Assembly: GCF_016907515.1 (NCBI RefSeq)
Contig: NZ_JAFBBY010000001.1
Span: forward strand, 5,146,001-5,210,000
DNA length: 64,000 nucleotides
Source of the DNA: Nocardioides nitrophenolicus
GTDB taxonomy: Bacteria > Actinomycetota > Actinomycetes > Propionibacteriales > Nocardioidaceae
Direction: 5' to 3'
The translations under genes and the position numbers were made by a program. The notes under the pieces are model-generated. The model made no database searches. It was not told the DNA's origin and was given only the letters and a program-made list of their open reading frames with translations. Every line of letters begins with the position of its first letter. Position 1 is the first letter of the stretch. Positions 16,974 through 25,790 of this stretch are shown piece by piece.

Positions 16974-18092
16974 TCAGCGGTTGCGGCGGTAGAAGGGGAG
17001 CTCGACGACGTCGGCGTCCTCGAGGGTGCCGCGCAGCGACACCTGGACCCGCGTGCCCGGGGCGGCCAGCGCCGGCGGGACGTAGGCCATGGCGATCGGC
17101 CTCTCCAGCGTGGGGGAGGGCGAGCCGCTGGTGACGACGCCGACCTCGGCGCCGGTCGCGGGGTCGACGACCGGGTAGCCGGCGCGGGGCGAGCGGCGGC
17201 CGGTGGCGACCAGGCCGACCAGCACCCGCCGCGGTCCTTCCTCCTCGCGCCGCGCCAGCGCCTCCTGGCCGACGAAGCCCGCGGGCTTGTCGAGGACGAC
17301 GACCCGGCCCAGGCCGGCCTCGTACGGCGTGGTGTCGCGGTCCAGCTCGTGGCCGTAGAGCGGCATCCCGGCCTCCAGGCGCAGCGTGTCGCGGCAGGCG
17401 AGGCCGGCCGGGACCAGCCCGTGGGCCTGGCCCGCCGTGCTCAGCGCGGACCAGATCGCCGCCGCGTCGCCCGGCCTGCAGTAGATCTCGAAGCCGTCCT
17501 CGCCGGTGTAGCCGGTGCGGGCCAGCAGCACGTCGCTGCCGGCGAGGGTGCCGGCGTCGATGGCGTAGTACGTGAGGTCCGGGACGTGGAGGTCGGTGAG
17601 CCCGGACAGGATCTCGGCGGACGCGGGGCCCTGGACGGCGAGCAGCGCCCAGTCGGCCGAGGTGTCGGTGACCGTGACGTCGTGGTCCGCCGCGCGGGCG
17701 GCCAGCTCGGGGGCGACGACGGCGACATTGCTGGCGTTGGCGACGACGAGGAAGTGCTCGTCGGCGAGCCGGTAGACGACCAGGTCGTCGATGATCCCGC
17801 CGTCCTCGGCGCAGATCATCGAGTAGCGGGCCCGGCCCACGCCGATCGCGGAGGGGCGGCCGACCAGGGCGTGGTCGAGCGCGGCGCCGGCGCCCGGGCC
17901 GACCAGCTCGATCTCGCCCATGTGGGTCAGGTCGAAGAGTCCCGCGCTCGTGCGGACCGCGCGGTGCTCGGCGGTCTCCGAGGCGTAGCGGACCGGCATC
18001 TGCCAGCCCGCGAAGTCGGTGAACGACGCGCCGAGGGCGGCATGGACGTCGTGCAGCGGGGTGAGCCGTGGGGTCACGGAAGGTGTGGTCAT
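16974..18092 (-). CDS. gcvT: Glycine cleavage system T protein (aminomethyltransferase)
   Basis: A 372-residue THF-dependent aminomethyltransferase that releases ammonia and makes 5,10-methylene-THF. It shows the folate-binding region ([29 protein letters not shown]), [11 protein letters not shown], and [18 protein letters not shown], all usual for GcvT. It is first in the operon gcvT-gcvH-lipA-sdaA and is preceded by a tandem glycine riboswitch. Confidence 0.97.
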   Translation of the reverse strand: MTTPSVTPRLTPLHDVHAALGASFTDFAGWQMPVRYASETAEHRAVRTSAGLFDLTHMGEIELVGPGAGAALDHALVGRPSAIGVGRARYSMICAEDGGIIDDLVVYRLADEHFLVVANASNVAVVAPELAARAADHDVTVTDTSADWALLAVQGPASAEILSGLTDLHVPDLTYYAIDAGTLAGSDVLLARTGYTGEDGFEIYCRPGDAAAIWSALSTAGQAHGLVPAGLACRDTLRLEAGMPLYGHELDRDTTPYEAGLGRVVVLDKPAGFVGQEALARREEEGPRRVLVGLVATGRRSPRAGYPVVDPATGAEVGVVTSGSPSPTLERPIAMAYVPPALAAPGTRVQVSLRGTLEDADVVELPFYRRNR

Positions 18093-18154
18093 CGGGAGGC
18101 TTCCTCGTGGGGAGCACGGCGTACGCCGGACTCGTGGCTGGGTTGCCTCCCCGC

Positions 18155-18345
18155 TCTGTCATCGCTACCTGAGAGCTTCACCGCCCGGCCGGGCGGCTTG
18201 CACCGTGGGTGCGGGCCGGTGGGTCCGGTCCGTCTTTCCAGAGTTCGCCTCGTCCCGGCGGTCAGGGGGCCTGAGAGATTCTTGGGGAGATTTGCTCCTT
18301 CGGCGCCCCGTCCACGAGGGACAGGGACTCTCCCGCCGGGGTTCG
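18155..18345 (-). ncRNA. Tandem glycine riboswitch upstream of gcvT
   Basis: Read on the minus strand, the 5' aptamer begins GCGGGAGAGTCC, continues through GCCGAAGGAGCAA and closes with CTCTCAGG. The second aptamer begins at AACTCTGGAAAGACGG and closes with GAAGCTCTCAGGTA. These are the conserved blocks of the two-aptamer gcvT motif. Glycine binding normally turns the downstream gene on. The expression platform must lie between about 18155 and the gcvT start at 18092; I did not resolve its terminator. The rest of the 18093-18430 gap holds the -10 of the divergent gene. Confidence 0.9.
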
Positions 18346-18430
18346 AACGGCGCGATGTTGAGTTGTGACGCCGATCATGGCGCGCAGCGAGCATACGGCA
18401 TCCGCGGGCCGGGCCCCGTACCATCGGGCG

Positions 18431-19942
18431 GTGCCTCGCCCCGACACCGACGAGCGGCTGGCCGGGATCGACCCCGACGAGCTCGCCATCACCCTCAAGG
18501 TCCTGCGTCAGGTCCCGCTGCTCGATCCCGACCACGAGGACGTGCGCACCATGAAGCGCGCGGCGTCGTACATGTACAAGCTGATCAAGAAGCAGCGCCG
18601 GGCCGAGATCCGGCTCGAGCGGCAGCGTCACGACCAGGACATCATCGAGAAGACGGCGACCGGGTCGCCGATGCGGATCGACGACGAGACCGCCGGGATC
18701 CCGCTGGTCTCCACCGCGCAGGGCGCCTTCGCCGGTGAGCTGCTCACCGCGCGGGGGTGCTACATCTGCAAGGAGGACTTCACCCTCGTCGACGCGTTCT
18801 ACCACTGGCTGTGCCCGCGCTGCGCCGCGAAGAGCCACGCGAAGCGCGACCAGCGCACCGACCTCACCGGCAAGCGGGCGCTGCTGACCGGCGGCCGGGC
18901 CAAGATCGGCATGTACATCGCGCTGCGCCTGCTCCGCGACGGGGCGCACACCACGATCACCACGCGCTTCCCCAAGGACGCCGTGCGCCGGTTCGCCGCG
19001 ATGGAGGACTCCGCCGACTGGCTGCACCGGCTCAAGGTCGTCGGCATCGACCTGCGCGACCCCACCCAGGTCATCTCGCTCACCGACGACGTCGCGGCCG
19101 ACGGCCCGCTCGACATCATCATCAACAACGCCTGCCAGACCGTACGCCGGCTGCCCGGCGCCTACTCCCACCTCACCGAGGGCGAGCTCGCGCCGCTGCC
19201 GAGCGGGATCGAGCTGCCCGAGATGGTCGCCTTCGACCGGATCTCCGAGGCCCACCCGGCGGCGATCGCGGGGGCGCTCTCCGACCATGCGGTGGCCCAC
19301 CACGAGGGGGAGTCGGCGGAGTCGGCGCTGGCCGCCCACAACGCCGCGTCGCTGACGGCGCTCGCGCTGAAGGCCGGCAACGCGTCGCTGGAGCAGCATC
19401 TCGCCGGCACGGCCATCGACGCCGGCGGCCTGATCCCCGACATCCAGGACAACAACTCCTGGACCCAGGTCCTCGACGAGGTGGACCCGCTCGAGCTGCT
19501 CGAGGTGCAGTTCTGCAACTCGATCGCGCCCTTCCTAATCAACTCCCGGCTGCGCCCGGCGCTGCGTGCGGCGGTCCAGAACGGCGCCCGCCGCGCCTAC
19601 ATCGTGAACGTGTCCGCGATGGAGGGGCAGTTCTCCCGGCGCTACAAGGGCGCCGGACACCCCCACACCAACATGGCCAAGGCCGCGCTCAACATGATGA
19701 CCCGCACCTCGTCGGGCGAGCTGTTCGAGTCCGACAAGATCCTGATGACGGCCGTCGACACCGGCTGGATCACCGACGAGCGGCCGCACCACGAGAAGCT
19801 GCGGATCGCGGCCGAGGGCTGGCACGCCCCGCTCGACCTGGTCGACGGCGCGGCCCGGGTCTACGACCCGATCGTGCGCGGCGAGGCGGGGGAGGACCTG
19901 TACGGCTGCTTCGTGAAGGACTACGAGCCCTCACCCTGGTGA
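18431..19942 (+). CDS. SDR family oxidoreductase with N-terminal zinc-ribbon region
   Basis: A 503-residue protein. Roughly the first 140 residues are an extra domain with a CxxC pair, CYIC and CPRC about 20 residues apart, likely a zinc ribbon, after a basic helix. A short-chain dehydrogenase core follows (TGKRALLTGGRAKIGMYIAL, NNACQTVRR, Ser in VNVSAMEGQFS, then Y..K as YKGAGHPHTNMAKAA). The coenzyme motif GGRAKIG is a variant of TGxxxGxG. GTG 18431 is chosen because TACCAT lies six bases upstream, a leaderless pattern; earlier in-frame starts are GTG 18365 and ATG 18377. Substrate unknown. Confidence 0.82.
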   Translation: MPRPDTDERLAGIDPDELAITLKVLRQVPLLDPDHEDVRTMKRAASYMYKLIKKQRRAEIRLERQRHDQDIIEKTATGSPMRIDDETAGIPLVSTAQGAFAGELLTARGCYICKEDFTLVDAFYHWLCPRCAAKSHAKRDQRTDLTGKRALLTGGRAKIGMYIALRLLRDGAHTTITTRFPKDAVRRFAAMEDSADWLHRLKVVGIDLRDPTQVISLTDDVAADGPLDIIINNACQTVRRLPGAYSHLTEGELAPLPSGIELPEMVAFDRISEAHPAAIAGALSDHAVAHHEGESAESALAAHNAASLTALALKAGNASLEQHLAGTAIDAGGLIPDIQDNNSWTQVLDEVDPLELLEVQFCNSIAPFLINSRLRPALRAAVQNGARRAYIVNVSAMEGQFSRRYKGAGHPHTNMAKAALNMMTRTSSGELFESDKILMTAVDTGWITDERPHHEKLRIAAEGWHAPLDLVDGAARVYDPIVRGEAGEDLYGCFVKDYEPSPW

Positions 19943-20009
19943 GCCATCGGCCGGTGTCGAACGGGTATGTCATCACCCATTTTGGGGATCGACCTGCGTG
20001 AAGGCCCTT

Positions 20010-20027
20010 CTTTACGCAAAGGTAAAG
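20010..20027 (+). other. Short inverted repeat just before secreted nuclease start
   Basis: CTTTAC, loop GCAAAG, GTAAAG form a perfect 6-bp stem ending three bases before ATG 20031, so it would cover the ribosome-binding region. It may affect translation or may be chance. Confidence 0.25.
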
Positions 20028-20030
20028 CCC

Positions 20031-21257
20031 ATGCGTCGTCTGCTTCCCGTCCTGACCGCACTCGCCGTCACCCTCGGCCTGGCGTCCGCGGTGACCTCCG
20101 CCGATGCGGCCGCGCGGCCGACCGCGCCCTGGATCTCCGGACAGGCGGTCCAGCGCGACGGGTCGGTCGCGATCACCCTCGACTGGGACCCCGCGCCCGG
20201 CGCGTCGGCCTACGACGTCTACGCCCTCAAGGGTGAGGGCGAGCCGATCATGACCGGCCAGCTCGTGGGCCGCGGCATCGCTGGGACGCGCACCGTCGTG
20301 GGAGGGCTGACGGCCGGCACGACGTACTGCTTCGCGCTGTTGGGCAACAACGGCGGTGCGGGCAGCCCGCGGGCCTGCAAGGTGACCCCGCCGGTCTCGC
20401 GCGCCGTCACCCCGACCGCGCTGGCCACCACCGCGGCCACCTTCAACCTGCGCTGCGGCTCGAAGTCGAAGTGCAACAGCGGCTGGAAGTGGAAGAAGCG
20501 GCAGAAGAAGGTCGTCGCCGACATCGACCGGATCGGGTCCGACATCCTGGTGTTCGTCGAGGGCCACGTCGCCCACAAGTACGGCAAGAAGAAGCGTTGG
20601 ATCGGCAAGGTCATGGCCAAGCGCGGCTACGAGCTGGCCTGCCAGACCCAGCGGAGCAAGAAGCGCAAGCTGTTCAGCCAGACCGCCTACGTCCGCTCCA
20701 GCGCGTACGCCGTGGTCGACCCCAAGGCCAACAGCAAGGGCACCCGGTTCACCAGGTTCGGCGACCGCGACCACGGCTTCTGCCAGGCGCTGATCCAGCA
20801 CCGGGCGACGGGCAAGCAGGTCGCCATCGCCGCGGTCCACCTGCGCGACGGCAAGGCCGACGGCATCCGCCAGCAGGAGACCTCCTACGTCCTCGGCCGG
20901 GTCACCGGCGCGTTCCCGGGCCGGCCGACGGTCGTGCTCGGCGACTTCAACTCGCACCGTGGCCTCGATCGACGAGGGCAGACCGACACCCCCCGCCTGG
21001 TCATGGAGGGCGCGGGGTACGCCGATGCCGTCGACATCGCCGCCCAGCTGACCTACCCGTACCTCAACTCCGCGCACGGCTTCAAGACCGACCCGCCGCG
21101 CTCGACGACCTGGCCGACCCACGTCGACCGGATCTTCGTCTCGCCGGGCATCACCGTGCCGAGCTGGGAGAACATCGCGGTGCTCGCGGGCGGCAGGTAC
21201 GCCACCCCGATGGCGTCCGACCACAACCCGATCAAGGCGACCCTGTACATCCCCTGA
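20031..21257 (+). CDS. Secreted endonuclease/exonuclease/phosphatase family protein with FnIII-like domain
   Basis: A 408-residue secreted protein. A signal peptide occupies about residues 1-27 (MRRLLPVLTALAVTLGLASA). A fibronectin-type-III-like domain follows (about 30-125), and the rest is an EEP phosphohydrolase domain with IDRIGSDILVFVEGH, VHLRDGKADGIRQQET, VVLGDFNSH and a final SDHNPIKATL. These give the metal-binding Glu/Asp and the catalytic His. It could act on nucleic acid or phosphoesters outside the cell. ATG 20031 is preferred; GTG 19998 adds eleven residues. Confidence 0.85.
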   Translation: MRRLLPVLTALAVTLGLASAVTSADAAARPTAPWISGQAVQRDGSVAITLDWDPAPGASAYDVYALKGEGEPIMTGQLVGRGIAGTRTVVGGLTAGTTYCFALLGNNGGAGSPRACKVTPPVSRAVTPTALATTAATFNLRCGSKSKCNSGWKWKKRQKKVVADIDRIGSDILVFVEGHVAHKYGKKKRWIGKVMAKRGYELACQTQRSKKRKLFSQTAYVRSSAYAVVDPKANSKGTRFTRFGDRDHGFCQALIQHRATGKQVAIAAVHLRDGKADGIRQQETSYVLGRVTGAFPGRPTVVLGDFNSHRGLDRRGQTDTPRLVMEGAGYADAVDIAAQLTYPYLNSAHGFKTDPPRSTTWPTHVDRIFVSPGITVPSWENIAVLAGGRYATPMASDHNPIKATLYIP

Positions 21258-21279
21258 CCTCGGTTCCTAGGGTCGGGTC

Positions 21280-21630
21280 ATGGCCGAGGAGATCCCCGCG
21301 ATCGAGACCGACGTACCGCCGAGTGGGCCGGGCTGTGCCGAGTGCACGGCCGCGGACGGCTGGTGGGTGCACCTGCGCCGGTGCGCGGCGTGCGGCCACG
21401 TCGGGTGCTGCGACAGCTCGCCCGCCCAGCACGCCACCGCCCATTTCCGCGAGAGCGGGCACCCGATCGTGCAGTCGTACGAGCCGGGTGAGGACTGGTT
21501 CTGGGACTACGCCGGCGAGGACTACTACGCCGGCCCCGAGCTCGCCGCGCCCACCAGCCACCCCGACGACCAGCCGGCGCCCGGGCCGCGCGGCCGGGTG
21601 CCGGCGAACTGGCGCGACCTGATCCACTGA
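21280..21630 (+). CDS. UBP-type zinc finger protein
   Basis: A 116-residue protein with a ubiquitin-protease-type zinc finger: CAEC, CAACG, GCC, and His in HATAHFRESGH. The C-terminal part is acidic and aromatic, ending RGRVPANWRDLIH. Bacterial members occur widely in actinobacteria and their role is unknown. The start is probably leaderless (TAGGGT six bases before ATG 21280). Confidence 0.85.
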   Translation: MAEEIPAIETDVPPSGPGCAECTAADGWWVHLRRCAACGHVGCCDSSPAQHATAHFRESGHPIVQSYEPGEDWFWDYAGEDYYAGPELAAPTSHPDDQPAPGPRGRVPANWRDLIH

Positions 21631-21642
21631 TGCTGCCCGGGC

Positions 21643-22167
21643 TCAGGCCAGGGTCACCTCGACCGGCACCGCGTTGCGCAGTGTGTGACCGACAGGCGAG
21701 CTGGCGAGCACCGCGGTGTGCAGGGCCTCCAGCTCGGCCCGGGAGGCGGGGGAGCTGATCGAGACGCTCGCCCGGATCGCGCTGAAGCCGGCATGCCCCT
21801 CGGCGAGGCCCAGGAAGACGTGCAGGTCGAGATCGCCCTGCAGGTCGATGCGCAGGTCGCGCAGCTCGATGCCGGCGACGGTCGCGTTGGCGGCGTACCC
21901 GACGGCGAGGCAGTTGCCCAGGGCGCCGAGCAGCTGCTCGACCGGGTTGGGAGCGGTGTCGCCGCCGCCGAGCGCGGGCGGCTCGTCGGAGCGGATCGGG
22001 GCGAAGCCGCGCACCGTGGCGTGCGACGCGAAGGCGCCGTCCCAGGTGACGTGGGCGGCCCAGGTGGTCCCGGCCTTGGTCGGGTCGTCCTGGACGGCCT
22101 GGACCAGGCCGGTCACGGCCTCGAGGTCCACGTCGTTGAGGCCGGTGCTGGCGGAGGTGGTGGTCAT
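21643..22167 (-). CDS. OsmC/Ohr family peroxiredoxin-like protein
   Basis: A 174-residue OsmC-family protein. The conserved peroxidatic Cys is in LLGALGNCLAVGYAA; the second conserved Cys of classical Ohr is not evident, so it may be of the YhfA-like type. It presumably reduces organic hydroperoxides or handles electrophiles. A perfect inverted repeat begins five bases upstream of the start and covers a CATATT -10-like element, implying tight repression. Confidence 0.85.
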   Translation of the reverse strand: MTTTSASTGLNDVDLEAVTGLVQAVQDDPTKAGTTWAAHVTWDGAFASHATVRGFAPIRSDEPPALGGGDTAPNPVEQLLGALGNCLAVGYAANATVAGIELRDLRIDLQGDLDLHVFLGLAEGHAGFSAIRASVSISSPASRAELEALHTAVLASSPVGHTLRNAVPVEVTLA

Positions 22168-22171
22168 GGAT

Positions 22172-22198
22172 CAAATATGAGTGAGTTGCTCATATTTG
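22172..22198. promoter_or_regulatory. Perfect inverted repeat over osmC-family promoter
   Basis: CAAATATGAG, seven-base spacer, CTCATATTTG: perfect 10-bp arms. On the minus strand CATATT (22174-22179) stands six bases before the ATG at 22167, so a protein bound here would cover the -10. No regulator gene is next to it. The AT-rich arms stand out in this GC-rich DNA. Confidence 0.7.
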
Positions 22199-22247
22199 GC
22201 GAGGGGGGTGGCCGAGGTCGTGGCGGCGTGCGCGGGAGCGCCTTGCA

Positions 22248-23768
22248 CTACCGGGGCTGGCCGCCCGCCGCCCGGAGCGTCGCGGCGACCACCGTCCGGG
22301 TCTCGGCGGGGTCGATGACGTCGTCGATCTCGAACACCCGCGCCGCGTTGAGGGCACTGGCGTGGGTACGCAGCTCGGCGGTGTGCCGCGCGACCGTGGC
22401 CTCCCGCTCGGCCTCGGGCAGTGCCGCCAGCTCGTGCGCCATCGCCAGCCGCACCGCGCCCTCCAGCCCCATCGGGCCGAGGTGGGCGTCGGGCCAGGCG
22501 ACGGTGAGCAGCGGTCGGTGGGTGCTGCCGCCGAGCATCGCCTGGGCGCCGAGTCCGTAGCCGCGCCGCAGCACCACGCCGACGAGCGGCACGCTCAGCC
22601 GGGCCCCGGCGTTGACCAACCGCGCCGCGTGCCGCACCAGACCGGTCCGCTCGGCGTCCGGGCCGACCATGAACCCCGGGGTGTCGACCAGCGAGAGCAC
22701 GGGCAGCCGCCAGCGCTCGCACAGCTCGAGGAAGTCGGCCGCCTTCGCCGACGCGTCGGCCGTGAGGGCTCCGGCCAGGTGGGTGGACTGGTTGGCGAGG
22801 ACGCCGAGCGGGATGCCGTCGACCCGGGCGATCGCGGTCACCAGCTCCGGCGCCCATGCCTCGCGCAGCCAGGTCACGCTGTCGGCGTCGGCGAGCGCCT
22901 CGACCACCGGGCGCACGTCGAAGGCCTCGCGGTCGTTGGCCGGCAGCATCGTGCGCAGGGCGGTCGGGTCCTCGGCCGCCCCCGAGGCGGCCGGTCCGTC
23001 GAGGTAGCCGAGCAGCCGGCGTACGACGGCCACGGCCTCCGCCTCGTCGTCGACCACCACGTCGACCACGCCGTTGGCCGCCTGCTCCGCGACCGGGCCG
23101 ATCTCCTCGGCCGCGAACTGCCCGAGCCCGCCGCCCGCGATCATCGCGGGCCCGGCCATGCCGAGGTTGGCGTCGGGTGTGGCCACCCGGAGATCGGCGC
23201 AGCCGGCGAGCACGGCGTTGCCGGCGAAGCACCGGCCCGACACCACGGCGATCCGCGGCACCACGCCCTCCAGCTCGCCCCACAGCGCGAACGAGCCGAC
23301 GTCGAGCGCCGACACGATCGGCAGGTCGACGTCGCCCGGCCGCCCGCCGCCGCCTTCGGTGAAGAACACGGTGGGCAGGCCCATCCGGCCGATCAGCTCG
23401 AGCAGCCGGTCGGACTTGCGGTGTCCGCGCATGCCCTGGGTGCCGGCCATGACCAGGTAGTCGTACGACAGCACCGCGGCCGGCCGGCCGTCGATGGTGG
23501 TGGTGCCGCCGACGATGCCGTCCGCGGGCGCCTCGACGACGAGCTCGGCCAGCGGTCGGCGCTGCTCCTGGGCGGCGGTGATGAAGCGGCCGTACTCCAC
23601 GAAGGATCCGGCGTCGACGAGGTCGGCGATGTTCTCCCGGGCGGTACGACGACCGCGGGCGTGCCACCGGACGACCTTCTCGGGGCGGGCCTCGTCGGTG
23701 GTGAGGAAGCGGCGGGCGAGCAGCTCGGTGAGGCCCTGGGCCGGGGCGTCGTCCTGTGGGTCGGTCAC
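22248..23768 (-). CDS. Acyl-CoA carboxylase, carboxyltransferase (beta) subunit
   Basis: A 506-residue biotin-dependent carboxyltransferase of the AccD/PccB type. It has the two crotonase-like halves: N half with GGTTTIDGRPAAVLSYDYLVMAGT and oxyanion GGGG near residue 140, C half with LVDTPGFMVGPDAE and RRGYGLGAQAM. It would transfer carboxyl from biotin to an acyl-CoA. No biotin-carboxylase/BCCP subunit is adjacent, so that partner is elsewhere. It is GTG-started and 12 bases downstream of the exonuclease gene. Confidence 0.88.
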   Translation of the reverse strand: MTDPQDDAPAQGLTELLARRFLTTDEARPEKVVRWHARGRRTARENIADLVDAGSFVEYGRFITAAQEQRRPLAELVVEAPADGIVGGTTTIDGRPAAVLSYDYLVMAGTQGMRGHRKSDRLLELIGRMGLPTVFFTEGGGGRPGDVDLPIVSALDVGSFALWGELEGVVPRIAVVSGRCFAGNAVLAGCADLRVATPDANLGMAGPAMIAGGGLGQFAAEEIGPVAEQAANGVVDVVVDDEAEAVAVVRRLLGYLDGPAASGAAEDPTALRTMLPANDREAFDVRPVVEALADADSVTWLREAWAPELVTAIARVDGIPLGVLANQSTHLAGALTADASAKAADFLELCERWRLPVLSLVDTPGFMVGPDAERTGLVRHAARLVNAGARLSVPLVGVVLRRGYGLGAQAMLGGSTHRPLLTVAWPDAHLGPMGLEGAVRLAMAHELAALPEAEREATVARHTAELRTHASALNAARVFEIDDVIDPAETRTVVAATLRAAGGQPR

Positions 23769-23780
23769 CCGGTCAGCATG

Positions 23781-24785
23781 TCAGGCGCGAGGCACCGACG
23801 CCGGGTCGCCGGTGAGGACCCGCAGCGCGAGCGCGGTGGTCGACTCCATGTCGAGGTGGCCGACCACGCGCTCCACCCGGGCGATGTCGAGGGGGAGCAG
23901 GCCGGGCGTACCGGGGATGTCGGGCGTCAGCCCGAGGTCGAGGTCGGTGCGGCCCGCCATCATCCGCAGGTTGAACTCGTAGGTGTCGCGTGCGCCCGGC
24001 GCCGAGAGCCGTTTGAGCACGGTCGCGCCGGTACGCCGGGCGCCGGTCTCCTCGGCCCACGCGTCCAGCGCCGCCACCACCGAGCGGCCCTCGTCGTGCT
24101 CGATGTCGGCCCAGATCTCCCGCATCGAGCCGATGTGGGACAGCAGGTAGGCGGCGGTCTTCTCGCCGATGCCCGGCACGCCGGGCAGGTTGTCGCTGGC
24201 GTCGCCCCGCACCGCCGCGAACTCCAGGTAGCGCTCCGCCGGGACGCCGTACATCGAGCGGAGGTGGGCGGACGTGAGCAGGGGAGAGCCGTTGATCCCG
24301 CCGTTGATCAGGCGCAGCACCCGCGTATGGGCGCTGATGTGGGCGAAGGAGTCGCGGTCGGAGGTGATGATGACGCAGTCCCAGCCGTTCTCGCCGGCCC
24401 AGGTCGCGGCCGAGGCGTTGACGTCGTCGGCCTCCAGCCCGGGCGGGGTGAGCGTCGCCAGGCCGAGCGCGTCGAGCAGGGCGCCGGCCCGGTCCAGCTG
24501 GTCGACGAGGTCGGGGTCCTTCTCGGCGCGGCCCGCCTTGTAGTCCGGGTACGCGTCACGGCGGTAGGACGCCACCCGGTCGTCGAGGCCGAAGATCACC
24601 GCGTCCGGCGCGAACTGGTCGATGGACTCGATGATCTGGCGCAGCATCCCGTGCAGCGCCCACGCCGGCCGCCCGCCACGGTCGCGGTGCCGGGTGTGGG
24701 CGCGCGCGTGGTGGTTGCGGTGCAGCAGCGACGGTGCGTCGACGGCGAGCAGCAGCCTGCGGGGGCGGTCCGGGACGGGGTTCAT
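23781..24785 (-). CDS. 5'-3' exonuclease family protein (PolA N-terminal type)
   Basis: A 334-residue FEN-like flap/5' nuclease. It has the metal-binding acidic residues in LLAVDAPSLLHR, FGLDD, LEADDV and ITSDRDSFAHI, and the helix-three-turn-helix GDASDNLPGVPGIGEKTA. It matches stand-alone actinobacterial relatives of the DNA polymerase I 5' nuclease domain. It likely removes RNA primers or flaps during replication and repair. Confidence 0.92.
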   Translation of the reverse strand: MNPVPDRPRRLLLAVDAPSLLHRNHHARAHTRHRDRGGRPAWALHGMLRQIIESIDQFAPDAVIFGLDDRVASYRRDAYPDYKAGRAEKDPDLVDQLDRAGALLDALGLATLTPPGLEADDVNASAATWAGENGWDCVIITSDRDSFAHISAHTRVLRLINGGINGSPLLTSAHLRSMYGVPAERYLEFAAVRGDASDNLPGVPGIGEKTAAYLLSHIGSMREIWADIEHDEGRSVVAALDAWAEETGARRTGATVLKRLSAPGARDTYEFNLRMMAGRTDLDLGLTPDIPGTPGLLPLDIARVERVVGHLDMESTTALALRVLTGDPASVPRA

Positions 24786-24809
24786 GGCGATCGCCCCGAC
24801 TCTAGATCG

Positions 24810-25328
24810 TCAGCCGAAGGCCTTCCGGTAGTGGTCCGCGAACGCCGGGTGGTAGTCGTCGAAGTCGATCGCCGCCGGGTCCCCGCCGGTCTCCGCGGCG
24901 ACCATCCGGTCGAGGTAGTAGTCCCAGCCGGGGCCGACGTTCTCGGCCATCTCCGGGTCGGGCACGTTCTGGGCGAAGGTCAGCGTGGTGACGCCGTCGG
25001 CCTCGGCCAGGTCGACCCGCAGCAGCCAGTGCTCGGGGTTCTCGCCGTCGTACGGCATCGAGGTGGTGATCCGCAGCCGGTGCGGCGGCACGCACTCGTC
25101 GATCCGGAACGCCTCGCGCGGCACGTCGTCGCCCTCGAAGGTCATCTGGAACAGGACGTGGCCCTCGGCCGGGTCGCCGGTCCACGTGCCGAGCCAGCGG
25201 GCGAGGCGGTCCGACTCGGTCACCGCGGCCCACACGTCCTCGATGGGCGCGCGGAAGGTGCGGACCAGCTCGACATAGGTCTCGCCGTCGCGGTCGAGGC
25301 GGCGGCCGGTCGGGGTCGGGATGCTCAT
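24810..25328 (-). CDS. SRPBCC (AHSA1-type) domain protein
   Basis: A 172-residue START/AHSA1-like fold: RTFRAPIEDVWAAVTESDRLARWLGTWTGDP, then GHVLFQMTFEG and the late amphipathic helix WDYYLDRMVAAE. Such proteins bind hydrophobic ligands; function is unknown. Its ATG overlaps the stop of the ArsR gene (ATGA), the very common ArsR-SRPBCC pair, so its expression follows that regulator. Confidence 0.87.
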   Translation of the reverse strand: MSIPTPTGRRLDRDGETYVELVRTFRAPIEDVWAAVTESDRLARWLGTWTGDPAEGHVLFQMTFEGDDVPREAFRIDECVPPHRLRITTSMPYDGENPEHWLLRVDLAEADGVTTLTFAQNVPDPEMAENVGPGWDYYLDRMVAAETGGDPAAIDFDDYHPAFADHYRKAFG

Positions 25329-25705
25329 GCGGTCTCCTGGTCGGGTTGGTCGGTTCCGGTGGTCCGGGTGGTCGGGGTGGCCCGGCGCTCGCGGCCGGTA
25401 CGGCGTACCTCGAGGTCGAGGCCGTCGAGTGCGGACTCGGGGATCGGCGGTCGCCGCCCGCCCAGGCCGTCGACCCAGGTCCGCACGGGGGACAGGCCGG
25501 CCGGTCGCAGCCGGTAGTGGCGCTCGCGACCGCGGTCCTCGGCGTCCACCAGACCCGCCTCGACCAGCATCCGCAGGTGTCGGCTGACGGCCGGGCGGCT
25601 GATCGGGTGCTCGGCGGCCAGGTCGACCACCCGCGCCGGACCGTCGGCGAGCCGCTGGAGCAGGGCGCGGCGGACCGGGTCGGCGATGGCCTCGAACGCG
25701 TCCAC
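25325..25705 (-). CDS. ArsR family winged-helix regulator
   Basis: A 126-residue ArsR-type regulator. The winged helix is clear: IADPVRRALLQRLADGPARVVDLA, ISRPAVSRHLRMLVEAGLV, then the wing DRGRERHYRL. No metal-binding Cys pair is seen, as in the SRPBCC-linked subgroup. It starts with GTG, and a perfect inverted repeat lies five bases upstream, the likely autoregulatory site. Confidence 0.9.
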   Translation of the reverse strand: MDAFEAIADPVRRALLQRLADGPARVVDLAAEHPISRPAVSRHLRMLVEAGLVDAEDRGRERHYRLRPAGLSPVRTWVDGLGGRRPPIPESALDGLDLEVRRTGRERRATPTTRTTGTDQPDQETA

Positions 25706-25709
25706 GAAG

Positions 25710-25735
25710 TATTGGTAACATTCAAGTTACCAATA
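25710..25735. promoter_or_regulatory. Inverted repeat, ArsR operator candidate
   Basis: TATTGGTAAC, six-base spacer, GTTACCAATA: perfect 10-bp arms just upstream of the arsR GTG at 25705. It would occlude the promoter of the arsR-SRPBCC operon. Confidence 0.72.
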
Positions 25736-25790
25736 AGGCAAGGTCTCCGGGGTATGGAGTGATCACAACGAGACCGCGAGCCGCTACGCT

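Noticed and set aside
22248..23768. A full acyl-CoA carboxylase locus
   Set aside because: Only the carboxyltransferase subunit is present; no biotin carboxylase or BCCP gene is adjacent.
22362..25517. A 1051-codon open frame on the plus strand
   Set aside because: It runs antisense to three genuine genes (carboxyltransferase, 5'-3' exonuclease, SRPBCC protein) with clear conserved motifs.
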